NCBI GenBank assembly: GCA_900642245.1
Contig: CAAAJI010000312.1
Coordinates: 1 to 50,051 of the forward strand
Direction of reading: 5' to 3'
Origin: Fragilaria radians
Lineage: Eukaryota > Bacillariophyta > Fragilariophyceae > Fragilariales > Fragilariaceae
Length of the DNA: 50,051 bases
The translations under genes and the position numbers were made by a program. The first letter of the stretch is position 1, and each line of letters begins with the position of its first letter. The notes below the pieces were generated by a model that saw only the letters and a list, made by a program, of their open reading frames with translations, ran no database searches and was not told the DNA's origin. Below are positions 1 to 10,101 of this stretch, piece by piece.

Positions 1-221
1 AGCAATGCCAGCAAAGGAAGTAGATTAACTAAATGGCATTGAAGTAGATATAAAATCAAGGTGAAAGAACATTTTATTTGTTTCATAAGAAACAAAAAAG
101 GCAATTGAAATGGACAAATATTTTAGGAAAGAAATATTGGAGTTGAGATTGGCACTTCTTCTTTCTATGTGTATGTTGTATCAATCACTTGTAATCTCAA
201 TTTACTTTTTTTTACGACAGA

Positions 222-470
222 GTGTACTCTATGGTGAGATATAAAAATAACACGATGATTAATTATAGTCTATTTAAGATTTTTATTATTTGTCTTGTGT
301 AGTCTTGGAACTTCTCTCAGGAAGAACGTCTTGACCCAGCTCAAGAGATGTTTAATATTCTATTATATAACTGTTATTAACTACAACCTATTGTACTAGG
401 GTTTAGCTTCTTGACCTTTCAGTCAAGGTCGGCCAGAGTGATCCTCGTTGAAACCAGATTCAAGAGTTCT
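222..470 (+). repeat. Dispersed repeat R1, left copy
   Basis: Positions 222-351 match 28005-28141 on the same strand, sharing a core around TTGTGTAGTCTTGGA, CTTCTCTCAGG and CAAGAGATG. A second block, about 366-450, matches about 28556-28640 (shared TACAACCTATT). The right copy has about 410 bp between the two blocks that is missing here. The AT-rich start and two-block structure suggest a decayed LTR or a non-autonomous element. That is inference; no terminal repeats or target duplication were found. Confidence 0.55.
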
Positions 471-972
471 TTTAGCCTTTCAGTGCGACGTTCACTCAAG
501 TCTAATCATCTTCTTTTAATATCCCATTTTTGCCAGATTTTCCTGAAGTCAAATTCACCGAAAATAAATTGGAATGTTGGCTGAATCATAGGTGAAGGGG
601 AAAAGTCTCAAAAACAATTTTGAGAGGCAAATCAAGTCCTCAAATCTCAAGGCAAAAACGTTTTTCCATCTAGAAGGTCTAAGAGGATAAGGAATTATAC
701 AATTTCAGTTTCATCTACAGATGTTAAGATTCATACCGAAGAAAGGGATTTTGAAAGAAAACTTTCTAATGATTCCACAAATCAAAGATAGAATCAGAAA
801 ATTCACAAATATCTCAAGTATTCCGAGGCGTTTGCTATCATTGTCAAAAATTGGGCAAAAAGTCAAGTAATGCCCAGAAAAGAAGAAAGACAATTCGAAA
901 GGCGGCAAATTCTCTAGAGAGAGAAAAATTGAAGTGATTGGGACGAAAACTGATGGAAAAAATAGATTGAAG

Positions 973-1099
973 TGCACTATGCCACCCATTAGGTGTAGAA
1001 AGTATCCTAATGTGGTGTAGGTGATAGAAGTGTAATTCAATTAATTATAATACTTTTCGTTGTAAACCTTAACAGATTCAATTGATCGCTGAAATTTCC
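973..1099 (+). repeat. Dispersed repeat R2, left copy
   Basis: This stretch matches 42396-42544 on the same strand. Shared runs include TGCACTATGCCACC, TCCTAATGTGGT and GATAGAAGTGTAATTCAATT, ending in CTGAAATTTCC. Similarity is strong for about 90 bp and then continues with small gaps. It is not protein-coding in either copy and is probably part of a mobile element. Confidence 0.65.
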
Positions 1100-2268
1100 A
1101 GTGAATCTTGAGTGTACTTTGGCACTTGTAAATTAGCCCTATTTTCGATATGCCGTTTTAACCGCACTGTTAGTTTTATTAAGTAACCTATGGGTTAAGT
1201 TGGTGCGTAGAATGATTGATGTTGGACCTTATTGTCTAACCCAACTGTTTAAGTAAACATATTTCATTTACCTTAAGTAAATCTTTAAGGTAAACTTTTC
1301 TGAGGTTAGTGGTTTTAAACCTCACTAATATGTTTCCTTTTATTCTTTGCAGTCCACATATTCCAGAAGACACCGGGATATATGTAAAATGAAATTCAGC
1401 ACAAATGGGATGTGCTACACAACCTTAACTGATTGTAGTGTCTTGGTTGACGTTGGGAGAAGCTAGAGAGGGCTAACCAAATATATGGGCGCTATGCGTG
1501 ACAGCGAAAGAAGGGATTTTTTTCTCACCTTTTGAGAAAAGTGATCATGGAGTAAAAAAATTCTCTACAAAAACAGGAACTCCAGTAACCTTACGAAAAA
1601 TGCATTGAGAAATATATCAGAAAGTAGATTGACGAAGGGCTAAATGAAATTCAGTCTTTGAGATCAGATGAAAATTTGACATGACTGCCCTCTTCACAAA
1701 AATCTCAAAGAAGAATATGGGTATCACTCAAAAAATGTTGTTGATGAATGCCTATTTGTGAAGAAAGAACAATCAAAGGAAGGGAGTCTATTAGGGAGTA
1801 AGTTGCTGGGTAATATACAATGGAAATTTGAGAATATTGTCAACTAAATGATGGCTCTGAAATGATATCTTAGATGCAAGTCTTAGTGAATGATTTTTTC
1901 TTTTTGTCTGCCTTCCTGTTTGATCAAACAAACAAGAAAGAAGGATTGTATTGCCTTAAGCGAGATCAAGAATTGAAAAAATGGTATCCTATTTTATTGA
2001 GAATATGAAAAATCCTCTTGCCTTTTAATCTTGAAAGATTGGAGATTTTACTGCATTTTGACGATCAACATGTACCTTAGAATTTATTATTGTTTCCAGG
2101 CTATGCTGGAGCGTAAAGTATCTTTTGACTGCTCTCGACTTTGAATAAAGCACACACAAGTGAAATATTATCACATAAATTGATTTAGTGTAATTCAAAA
2201 TTTGAAAACAAAAAAGTACAGCTATCATGATTTCAAGAGACTGATTGTGGTAATTCATCTGAAATCTT

Positions 2269-2308
2269 CATCTATATTAGAATCTACTAGCAACACTGAA
2301 CGTCTTCA
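2269..2308 (+). repeat. Dispersed repeat R3, left copy
   Basis: About 40 bp match 41608-41647 on the same strand, with roughly 34 identical positions including ACTAGCAACACTG. Similarity fades downstream in an AT-rich tract. The match is short, but the shared core is long enough that chance is unlikely. Its relation to R1 and R2 is unknown. Confidence 0.5.
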
Positions 2309-3106
2309 TTTGTTATTATATATAGAATTCTATAGAATTAGTCTCCTTCTAGATGAATTGTTGTAGAATGGAAATCAAGGAATCGATGGGTTTCAGATTT
2401 TTTTTTAATCTTGTCCCGATTATTTTGTCCTTATTAGTTGACAGAATATTCTACTATCGATCATGAAGCTATCGATCATGAAGGGTTCATTGGGGATTGA
2501 TTTTGATTCAAAAAGGCAAGAAGGAGCGCGTTACCTGACTATATATTTAAGGAAAATAGGATAATGTTGAATTATTTCAAGATTTTCATAGTATGACAAA
2601 TTTATGAAAGTCAATTTCTTCCAACCATTTTTCATTCTGGTATCTTTTCTCTTCGTAGAGTTGTTACCGTTTGTGTAAAAGTGGTCAAAAAATAGTGCAA
2701 TTACCAATTACTAACGTCTGCATAAAAATAGTCGTATATACTGACATAATACGTCACCCATTTCACAGTACCTGATACGCTCAATTTTCATATCCAAGTA
2801 TTATATTTGAGAACGAAACCTAATTATTGATCGAACAAGTCCTGCGATAATGATGGTCACGCGACAAAAGATTCAGGATAAAATCATGAAAGCGTTCCAT
2901 TAACCAAAACAAGGTAATTTTAGCCTCAAGATATATTTAAATTGTTCTCTGAATCAATTGATTTTAATTAGGCAATTTTTTCTTGACAGTCCCATGAAGG
3001 TAAAGCGAAAATGTCTTTCATTCCATTCAACGAAATTCAATCAACAAATAAACGCGACAAGGAAAGATTTTCAGTTCGATGAAAAATTTCATCTGAATCG
3101 GAAAGG

Positions 3107-4562
3107 ATGAATTGGAATGAGAAAATGAATACATGTAACTTCAAATCCACTTTCCAATCTAAGAAGAAATGTTTCTGTGGTACCCAAGAACATCAAAATA
3201 AGCCTTCATTACCTTCGAATACACTTTGTGATGGACCAGACGACGATTACATTGATTTCTATGATCTGGTAAAAGAAATAAGCAAAAAAAACAAGCACGA
3301 ATATGAAACTTTACCTATTTCTGTATCAAGAATAATTGTTGAGAGTGCTGAGAACGAACTCAGGGATTTGAGATTGAATGCTAATGGCAGTAAGCTTGCG
3401 AAGTTTTCTAACGAGGAATTGGAGATTGGACCATTGCTAGGATCAGGTGGATTTTCAAGCGTGTACGAGATTGTAAATATAAATCCTAAAAAAAGCGGTG
3501 AATCCAATCTCTGCATTGAAGAATCAAATCTGCGACAAGCCATGATAGAGTATTTCTTTGATAATTGTTCACTTTTGAGAAGCCCTTTAGCAATCAAGAT
3601 GTTGCGGAAGAAGCATGTCGATAATCCGAAAAAATTTGCAAACGGTGCGATTGACTTGACATTAGAAGCCGCATTTCTTTCTTCTTTAGACCATCCTAAC
3701 ATATTGAAGTTGCGTGGCATTTCAAAAGAAGGTATTGAAGGATATTACGGAGGGCGACATAATTCTTATTTCTTGATCATTGATCGCTTAACTGAAACCC
3801 TGCAAGATCGCATCATTGCTTGGCGAAAAATGCACGCCTTTAATCGTAAATGGACTAGGTTGGGTACTTTTTTTAAGAAATGCACAAAAGTAAACTCATC
3901 AATGCTTGAAAGATTAAAGGTTGCGACCAGTGTGGCTTCTGCATTAACTTATCTACACTCACGTCGCCTTATATATAGAGATTTAAAACCAACAAATATT
4001 GGTTTCGACATAAACGGGCAAGTTCAGATATTTGATTTTGGTCTGTGCTGTGAATTACCTGCCGAGGACACCCAAGATTTGCACAGATTACCTGGCGGCA
4101 TCGGCACCCACGGGTAAGTTCAGTTTCCGTCATTCTTTGATTGCCTCGTCTGTAACCAGCCTATTCTTAATCTAACGTCATTGCAGATATATGAGTCCAG
4201 AAGTTGCTCAGCATCAACCATACAATCAAGGAGCTGATGTGTTTTCCTTTGGTGTACTACTTTATGAATTATTGTCTCTCGATCGCCTTCCAACATTGGA
4301 AAGCAATCATAGGATTGTCGATACATCTGCTTTACGGGCTTGCAGCTGTTGGCCCGATTCTATTCGTACAATTCTTGTGAAATCATTGTCTTCAATAGTT
4401 TCCGAGCGTCCTGCCATGGCGGAATTACTGACCATTCTTACGGAAAGTGTTTCCAAACTAGAGACAATCATCCGACATCGGAGAGGGAACAACAAAAATA
4501 AACGATTTAACTCTGAGGGTTTGAGCATTCATCATTTCATGGACAACACAATATCCTTTTAA
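3107..4562 (+). CDS. Protein kinase, two exons
   Basis: This gene encodes a eukaryotic-type protein kinase of about 460 residues. Exon 1 is 3107-4113 and exon 2 is 4187-4562. The 73-bp intron has a GTAAGT donor, TTGCAG acceptor and a TCTAAC branch-like site, and removing it restores the activation-segment motif GTHGYMSPE. About 100 N-terminal residues show no domain. Then come the glycine loop GSGGFSS (112-118), the AIK lysine (K164), the alpha-C glutamate (E187), the catalytic loop YRDLKPTN (290-297) and DFG (310-312). The usual His of HRD is Tyr, but Asp, Lys and Asn are all present, so activity is expected. An insert of about 35 residues lies before the catalytic loop. The substrate is unknown; Ser/Thr specificity is inferred from DLKPTN. 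No transmembrane segment is seen. The start is the first ATG of the frame. Confidence 0.9.
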
Positions 4563-5496
4563 TCCTCCCTCGCATTTCCAAGAGATCATTAATCGTCACG
4601 AAATCACAGAAATATGATTCTTCAGAGCAATAATGCGAGTCAAGTGTTTCGCATATGAAGGCAAAATGTTTACCCAAGGCTACTTGTCGTTTCAAGTGTG
4701 ACTTAATTCAGTTGGTCCGATGCTATCTTATATTAATATGAATTGCTATAGAAACTCTAAGATGTTGGATAAGAAACGAGCACTTTTCGTTAACAGTGAA
4801 TTCAAGTGCAGTTCCGATTTATGAGCGATGAGATAATTTATGAAGTTAAGTGTCTGTCCCGTTTCAAGGACTAGATAGTGAACATCGAAAGAAAGACAAA
4901 TAGAATATGAAACCAATCGCAGATTGGCAAATTACCGAATCAAGCAAAATTATTTACATGTAACTGAATCTTGTATAGCTCCGATAACCAATGAAACCAA
5001 TTGTTTAATGAGTACCTATTAGTGAGAATGCAATATGAATCATTGTATCCCATTTAACTATCGACTAGAAAGCACCTACTCATTATGACTTTTACTAGAT
5101 TGACATGATCGACATTTTATTTTATTATCTTTATCCGCAATTAAAGAAAGGATGGTTGAAAATTCATTATGACAATGAACGAAAAGTAAATGATTACTCC
5201 TAAGTTGATGATCTGGAATAACGACAGGTGACTGGACTTTTTGTTCCAAATTTTACCAGTAATAAATAATTTACTTTGGCATCCAAACTCATTGTTTTAC
5301 ATGGCTTTCACGTGTTCCTCCACTCCCATTATCTAAATTTCCTAATTTAAACCTTGCTAAGTAACCATTCATAATGAAAGAGAATGTTGAACATGTAAGA
5401 CTCTCAGAAATGTCAACGTTTGTTGTTTGGATTCTATTTTTGAAATCCATGAGACTTTTGGCGTTGTCATAATGTGTCGAAATCTGTCATTGAATA
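4563..5496. other. Intergenic, nothing recognised
   Basis: This is the interval between the convergent kinase and photolyase genes. It is AT-rich and has no open frame of note, no repeat shared with the rest of the window and no tRNA-like fold spotted by eye. Confidence 0.5.
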
Positions 5497-7250
5497 CTAC
5501 GAAACGGAAGGTGCCTTACGTTTCCGTTCTTTAGTTTCAGATTTAGCTTTGGGATTGGCGGTGGCCCTACCATGTTGTTTGGCAACCTCCATCGCAGTCT
5601 CATACGCGGGGGGGAATTGTCGAACAAAGGCAGCCACATCAAATTTCCGTTGACATCCTGCATAATTCATAAAGCGGATCTTCCCAAAGACATCCCGTTC
5701 CTTCCATCCTTGATCGTGTATTCCCAAGATGCTCCAACCGACTCCTACAAAGCCATTCGGGTCACAACCGTCCAAGGCATACTTGTCATTGAAATATTGT
5801 GCTGTCTGTAGAGCTAAAATGGGAGATGAAGTCCATTCCAAGATTTTTTTAGCCCAATACATACGAAGCTTCCAAGATAGTCGGAGGACAGAAGGTGCAA
5901 TAGAATTATAAAATAAATGAAATGAGATCCAAAGGGAGATCAGTCAGACACGGCAAGAAAATAATATGCAAAAGAAATCGATGAAGTAACATCAGGTTTA
6001 CTTACAAATCCATGTAATTTTCCAGTTCGTACGAGTTGCAGTTGTGCCGCGTTCCAAAGATCATCATGCGTGCGACTCATTTCTAGCTCAGATGTCGAAA
6101 AGTCCCATTCACGTGGATCAGAAGCATGGACCCGTAATGTTTCTTGTGCCCACACCAAAGCGGAATCCATCGAATCGTAAATATGGGGTGTGTAATACAC
6201 AAAGTTATCACTGAGTTCACGTCGGACCAACCCCTCCTCTAAGAACATGGCAGTCCCATTGGCATATTTTTTATGAAAGGATGAACGGAGGATTCGTGCG
6301 AGTCGCTGGAAGGATATATGTCCATGATTAATCCAAGGAGATAGATGAGAACAAATATTCATTTCGTTGGGATTGTTACGCAGTTCTGAAAATTTTGGAA
6401 GCCCAATCTTGGTGAACGACTCAAATTGTGCCATCCCCGCATGATTTCCTGGTTGAGCCCAATCTACGGGTGGTACTGACGTATCCCATTGCAGGAAATG
6501 GACGTAACGTTCATGGTCCCACGGAGGCAAACTCAAAGAAGGATTATTGATGTTTTGATGCGTAAGTGGTGGAAAGTCATCCAAGAATGTGTCCATTACC
6601 CGGTTCAGTTTAGGCCGCAAAGTCCTTGCTCCAATCTCTCGTTTGGGAGAAGCATGCCATACAGGAACTACATTGTGGGCATCAACATGAATAATGGATA
6701 TTTTGCTATCTCTCGTTTCGCATAGTGCAACAAAATTTTCTTCCCACCAAGTCCTGTAAGGCTTTAGCGGAGAGTGATCTCCGATGATAGTGTGAGCTTT
6801 CCAATCCTCCAAATGATCAAGGACAGTGGATGCCACTTGTTGGGGATCAGTAGGTAACATTACGTGAAGTGGAATATTTTTGTCAGCAAGTTCTGCATGG
6901 ACAAGTTGTAACCCTCCTAATAGAAAGGAACCATATCTTTCTGTAAGTTTCTCATAAAAGGGCCTTATCAAAGACGTATCGGTAGACGGATTCGGTGGTG
7001 GTAGGCAATAAACCACACGTAAAGTTGAATTGGATGTTTGAGCTACATGCGATGCATACAAAAGTGCCCAATTGTCAACTGTACGAACGTCTCTTTGCAT
7101 CCAATACACTACTGATGACTCGGATAAGTCATGATTTGCATTTTTCTTTGAGGGATTGTTTCGAAGGACTCGAGTCCGTTCACGTAACATCGAAGAAGGA
7201 TTTTGGTCAACGTGTTGTACGGTAGTTTCAGAGGCGGAGGACGCCAGCAT
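5497..7250 (-). CDS. Class II CPD photolyase, two exons
   Basis: This is a deoxyribodipyrimidine photolyase that uses FAD and blue light to split cyclobutane pyrimidine dimers. Exon 1 is 7250-6006 and exon 2 is 5868-5497. The 137-bp intron (GTAAGT donor, GGAAG acceptor) joins GKLHGF to LRMYWAKKILEW in phase 0, exactly recreating the conserved FAD-domain motif. The product is about 538 residues, normal for the family. Class II hallmarks are VVYWMQRDVRTVDNWALLYA near the N terminus and GIHDQGWKERDVFGKIR plus MNYAGCQRKFDV near the C terminus. The open frame extends upstream to a TTG at 7271, but the first ATG is at 7250; an internal ATG (MLRERTRV) is also possible. The basic tail (KERKRK) may be a nuclear signal; this is inference. 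The gene is divergent from the dehydrogenase at 7674. Confidence 0.93.
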
Positions 7251-7673
7251 CGTATGTCTGGGATTAGACAATACTTTTTTGTTTGAAATTGAGTTCCACC
7301 GAAAGGATTGTACAATGGAAAGCTAAAAAAATGTAGCAAAATGTAGTCATAGTATTAGAAGTTGTTAATGATGGCGATGATGATGATGACGATGATGATG
7401 AGATAAAATGCATCCGTCATTTTGTATGGTGATTTTAACTCACCAAACTTGGCAATATGAAAAGAAGGGAAGAATTAGGGCGTCGAAAAGAATGCGGTTG
7501 GCTTGATGATAGAATGAATTGCATCCAAATTTTCAGTTCATTGATTGTCAATCTTACGCAAAGAAATATGAAGGAATCACATCGCGTTACAGCACACTAG
7601 TAATACTCGGTTCTGAAATTGTATTTACAGTAAAATCTTTCCACGTCATTGGATGTAGTCGACAACAATAATT
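7251..7673. promoter_or_regulatory. Shared upstream region with GAT/GATG microsatellite
   Basis: About 420 bp separate the divergent photolyase and dehydrogenase starts, so both promoters should lie here. An imperfect trinucleotide tract (GATGAT with interruptions) runs from about 7368 to 7401. No TATA box or specific light-responsive element could be assigned. The promoter role is inferred from position only. Confidence 0.4.
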
Positions 7674-8846
7674 ATGACATTCAAAATGGTCTCCATTGTG
7701 TCAATCATTCCAATCCAAAGGATTTTCATTTTACTATACATTTTACTTCTTGTAATTCAAACTTCTGTATCATGGACAACTACAATCTCTAGCCGAAATC
7801 ATAGAGCTGCTACCCTCAAACTGTCTTCAAAAGAACAAGTTTCATCGCTCGATCCTCCGTTGAAAGGAGTCGTATGCATCGTCACAGGTGCCAGTCGAGG
7901 CATTGGTCGGGGGATTGCTATTTCATTAGGAAGAGAAGGTGCCACAGTTTACGTAACAGGGAGAACATCATCGAATAGTTTATCACCTCCGAATAGTGAC
8001 GATAATGAACCTGAAACCATAGAAGAAACTGCAATGGCTGTAACAAATGTGGGGGGATGGGGCATTTCTGTCCAGTGCGATCACTCTCAGGATTCGCAAG
8101 TGCAACAACTCTTCGAACAAGTTGAACGAGAACAGGGAAGATTGGATATCTTAGTAAACAATGCCTTTCGGGTCCCACAGGGAGGTCCAAAAAAGCTTTT
8201 TGGAAAATTCTGGGAACAAGATATCCATGTTTGGGATTCAGTACATAATGTTGGTCTACGGAGCCATTACGTGGCATCCTGTTTTGCCATACCATTATTG
8301 CTAAAAAGTCAATCCACATCACGGTTACCACGTCCATTCATTGCAATGATTAGTTCCTTTGGTGGATTGACCTACACCTTCAATGTTGCATACGGCGTAG
8401 CCAAGGCTGGAGTGGATCGGTTGGCCAAGGATATGGCATACGAATTGGCAGAACATGATATATGTGTCACATCCTTTTGGCCGGGCGTCGTTTTGACAGA
8501 ACGGACACAACGGTTGGCGGACAATGGAGACTGGCAACAATAGGTGGGATTGGATTTGTCGTATGCAGAATCTCCTGAATTTACAGGCCGTGCCATCGTT
8601 GCGGTGGCTACCGATCCCAATAATAGGCGGGATAAATCTGGAACGTACCAAGTTGTGGCAGAACTGGCACAAGAATATAAATTTACCGATGTGGATGGTC
8701 AAACTATCCCCCCCAGTATTCGATCGTTGAAATTCTTATTACCGAATTATGCATTGACACCGGAACAACGGCAACGGATACCCGATTGGTGTATTCCAGA
8801 TTGGAAACTTCCCTTTTGGATTATGGCACAGGGTCGTCCACAATGA
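7674..8846 (+). CDS. DHRS1: DHRS1-like short-chain dehydrogenase with in-frame TAG
   Basis: This is an NAD(P)-dependent short-chain dehydrogenase/reductase similar to animal DHRS1. The N terminus has a hydrophobic segment (about residues 10-32), probably a signal peptide or anchor. The Rossmann motif is TGASRGIGRG, followed by LDILVNNAF, the catalytic Ser in MISSFGG and the YGVAK catalytic Tyr/Lys. The frame meets TAG at 8541-8543 after residue 289. The same frame then continues for 101 codons (8544-8846) with SPEFTGRAIVAVATDPN and KFTDVDGQ, which is the DHRS1-specific C-terminal region. There is no splice signal pair that would remove the TAG. The gene is therefore a recent nonsense allele, a sequencing error, a read-through case, or ends early with an intact SDR core. 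The start ATG at 7674 is clear. The substrate is not predictable. Confidence 0.82.
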
Positions 8847-8991
8847 CAATTCCTAATACCTATCGACACCTTACATGACAACATTTAAGTGCAAAATTTG
8901 TCACAAAAAATACATCAATCATTATCATTTCATGCATCATCCTCTATTTGTGTAAATGTGTGCACTCAAAATTATCTCATTGACTAGTCTG

Positions 8992-10101
8992 TTAATCCCA
9001 TGGTTGAAAGTATCGATCCTCCAGTCGCTGACGTGATAATCGTACCAATTGTGCAAATTCCTCTCGTGTACTAAAGTCACGAATTGGAATTTCTTTGAAA
9101 AATACTAATAAAGCCTTGCGCTTGAATTCGTCTTGTCTCAAATCTGCTTCCCCTCCGTGAAACGACATGGGGTCTGGCATACCTGTTTCACCATCAAGAT
9201 TGAAAAAGGCACAGACATGACCAGCCTGCGGTAGAACACGAATTCCCGTTGATGATGATGATGATGTTGTCGTTGTTGTGGATACATCGTATAATTCCCC
9301 TGCAGCATTCTCCAAATCCTGACATAGTAAAGGATTCGCGTTGGTCATTTGTGTGTGTGTAATTCCATCATTAATTAAGGAAATTGCTGACTGAACCGAT
9401 GCAGATGTTGGGGATGCATTGGCAAGGGGGAACGTTGTAGCACCTCCCTCTGTATTGGTTGTTAGGTACAGCAATACCGTGATATGTCGAAAATGTTGAC
9501 TATTGTTGGTATCTACGTGTAACCCATCGGGTAATAATTTCGTTGATCTTGATGGTATCTCGACATTATCTTGAGTACGAATGGAATCACTTGTTCTAGG
9601 ACAAGTATACGACGGATCTGAAGGCTCATACGTGACGTAACGAGGTAATGGTGATTCTGCATCATGACGCGGAGATTCTAGCCATTCATCTATGTGATTC
9701 TGTATTCGCTCCAAAACAGACCATGCTCTCTCTTGAGTACTCGCAAGTTCCGAATGAAATGGATCTTCCTTTTCCTTTACTATTGCATCAAAAAGTTCTA
9801 TCAATGAGTTGCATTCTTCCTCAGTTGCAACTGGTTGAGATGAAAATAGTAAAAGTGGACTACGAGATAGTGGAATGAAGGGTAATTCTTTCAACGTCGA
9901 TGGACGCTTGGATTGGTCTACCCGAAGGAATTCGTGCGTTCGTGCAACACTTGAATGAAGGGCGGAACGAGGAAAGAATGCAGTTCTTTTTTTGCCCCGT
10001 GGAATTTCCAAACTATTGACGATGACCTGTGGATGATGGCGCCAAATGATTATGCACCACAAAAATAGAACTCTGACACAACATAGCGTAGGAACAAACA
10101 T
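8992..10101 (-). CDS. 2-oxoglutarate/Fe(II) dioxygenase, prolyl 4-hydroxylase-like
   Basis: This encodes a non-haem iron oxygenase of about 369 residues in the prolyl 4-hydroxylase fold. The N terminus has a hydrophobic stretch (about 6-20: CCVRVLFLWCIIIW), suggesting a signal peptide or anchor and ER/Golgi location. The iron ligands appear as HVD (His195, Asp197) and FHGG (His315), with a basic cluster KRK (about 328-331 by my count) that would hold 2-oxoglutarate. FRHITVLLYLT and EGGATTF are typical strands between them. A low-complexity TTTTTSSSSS tract encoded by short DNA repeats sits just before the last strands. The frame opens at a GTG (10107), but the first ATG is at 10101. It converges on the dehydrogenase with about 145 bp between ends. 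The substrate is unknown. Confidence 0.85.
   Translation of the reverse strand: MFVPTLCCVRVLFLWCIIIWRHHPQVIVNSLEIPRGKKRTAFFPRSALHSSVARTHEFLRVDQSKRPSTLKELPFIPLSRSPLLLFSSQPVATEEECNSLIELFDAIVKEKEDPFHSELASTQERAWSVLERIQNHIDEWLESPRHDAESPLPRYVTYEPSDPSYTCPRTSDSIRTQDNVEIPSRSTKLLPDGLHVDTNNSQHFRHITVLLYLTTNTEGGATTFPLANASPTSASVQSAISLINDGITHTQMTNANPLLCQDLENAAGELYDVSTTTTTSSSSSTGIRVLPQAGHVCAFFNLDGETGMPDPMSFHGGEADLRQDEFKRKALLVFFKEIPIRDFSTREEFAQLVRLSRQRLEDRYFQPWD

Larger units (their letters stand above)
1..3106. other. Gene-free repeat-bearing left end
   Basis: No convincing coding region is seen here on either strand. Open frames such as 711-1040 and 2025-2258 (minus) show no recognisable domain and overlap repeated DNA. 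The stretch carries the left copies of three dispersed repeats (R1, R2, R3), each with a partner further right in the window. It is probably old transposable-element debris, but no element ends could be defined. Confidence 0.6.

Noticed and set aside
711..1040. Minus-strand open frame with a hydrophobic protein
   Set aside because: It overlaps dispersed repeat R2, shows no domain, and has no paralogue in the window; the AT-rich composition makes such frames common.
3259..3720. Long open frame antisense to the kinase
   Set aside because: It is the mirror of the conserved kinase exon and has no motif of its own.
7109..7339. Possible upstream exon or presequence of the photolyase
   Set aside because: It starts at TTG, lies in another frame, and no splice pair joins it cleanly to the photolyase frame.
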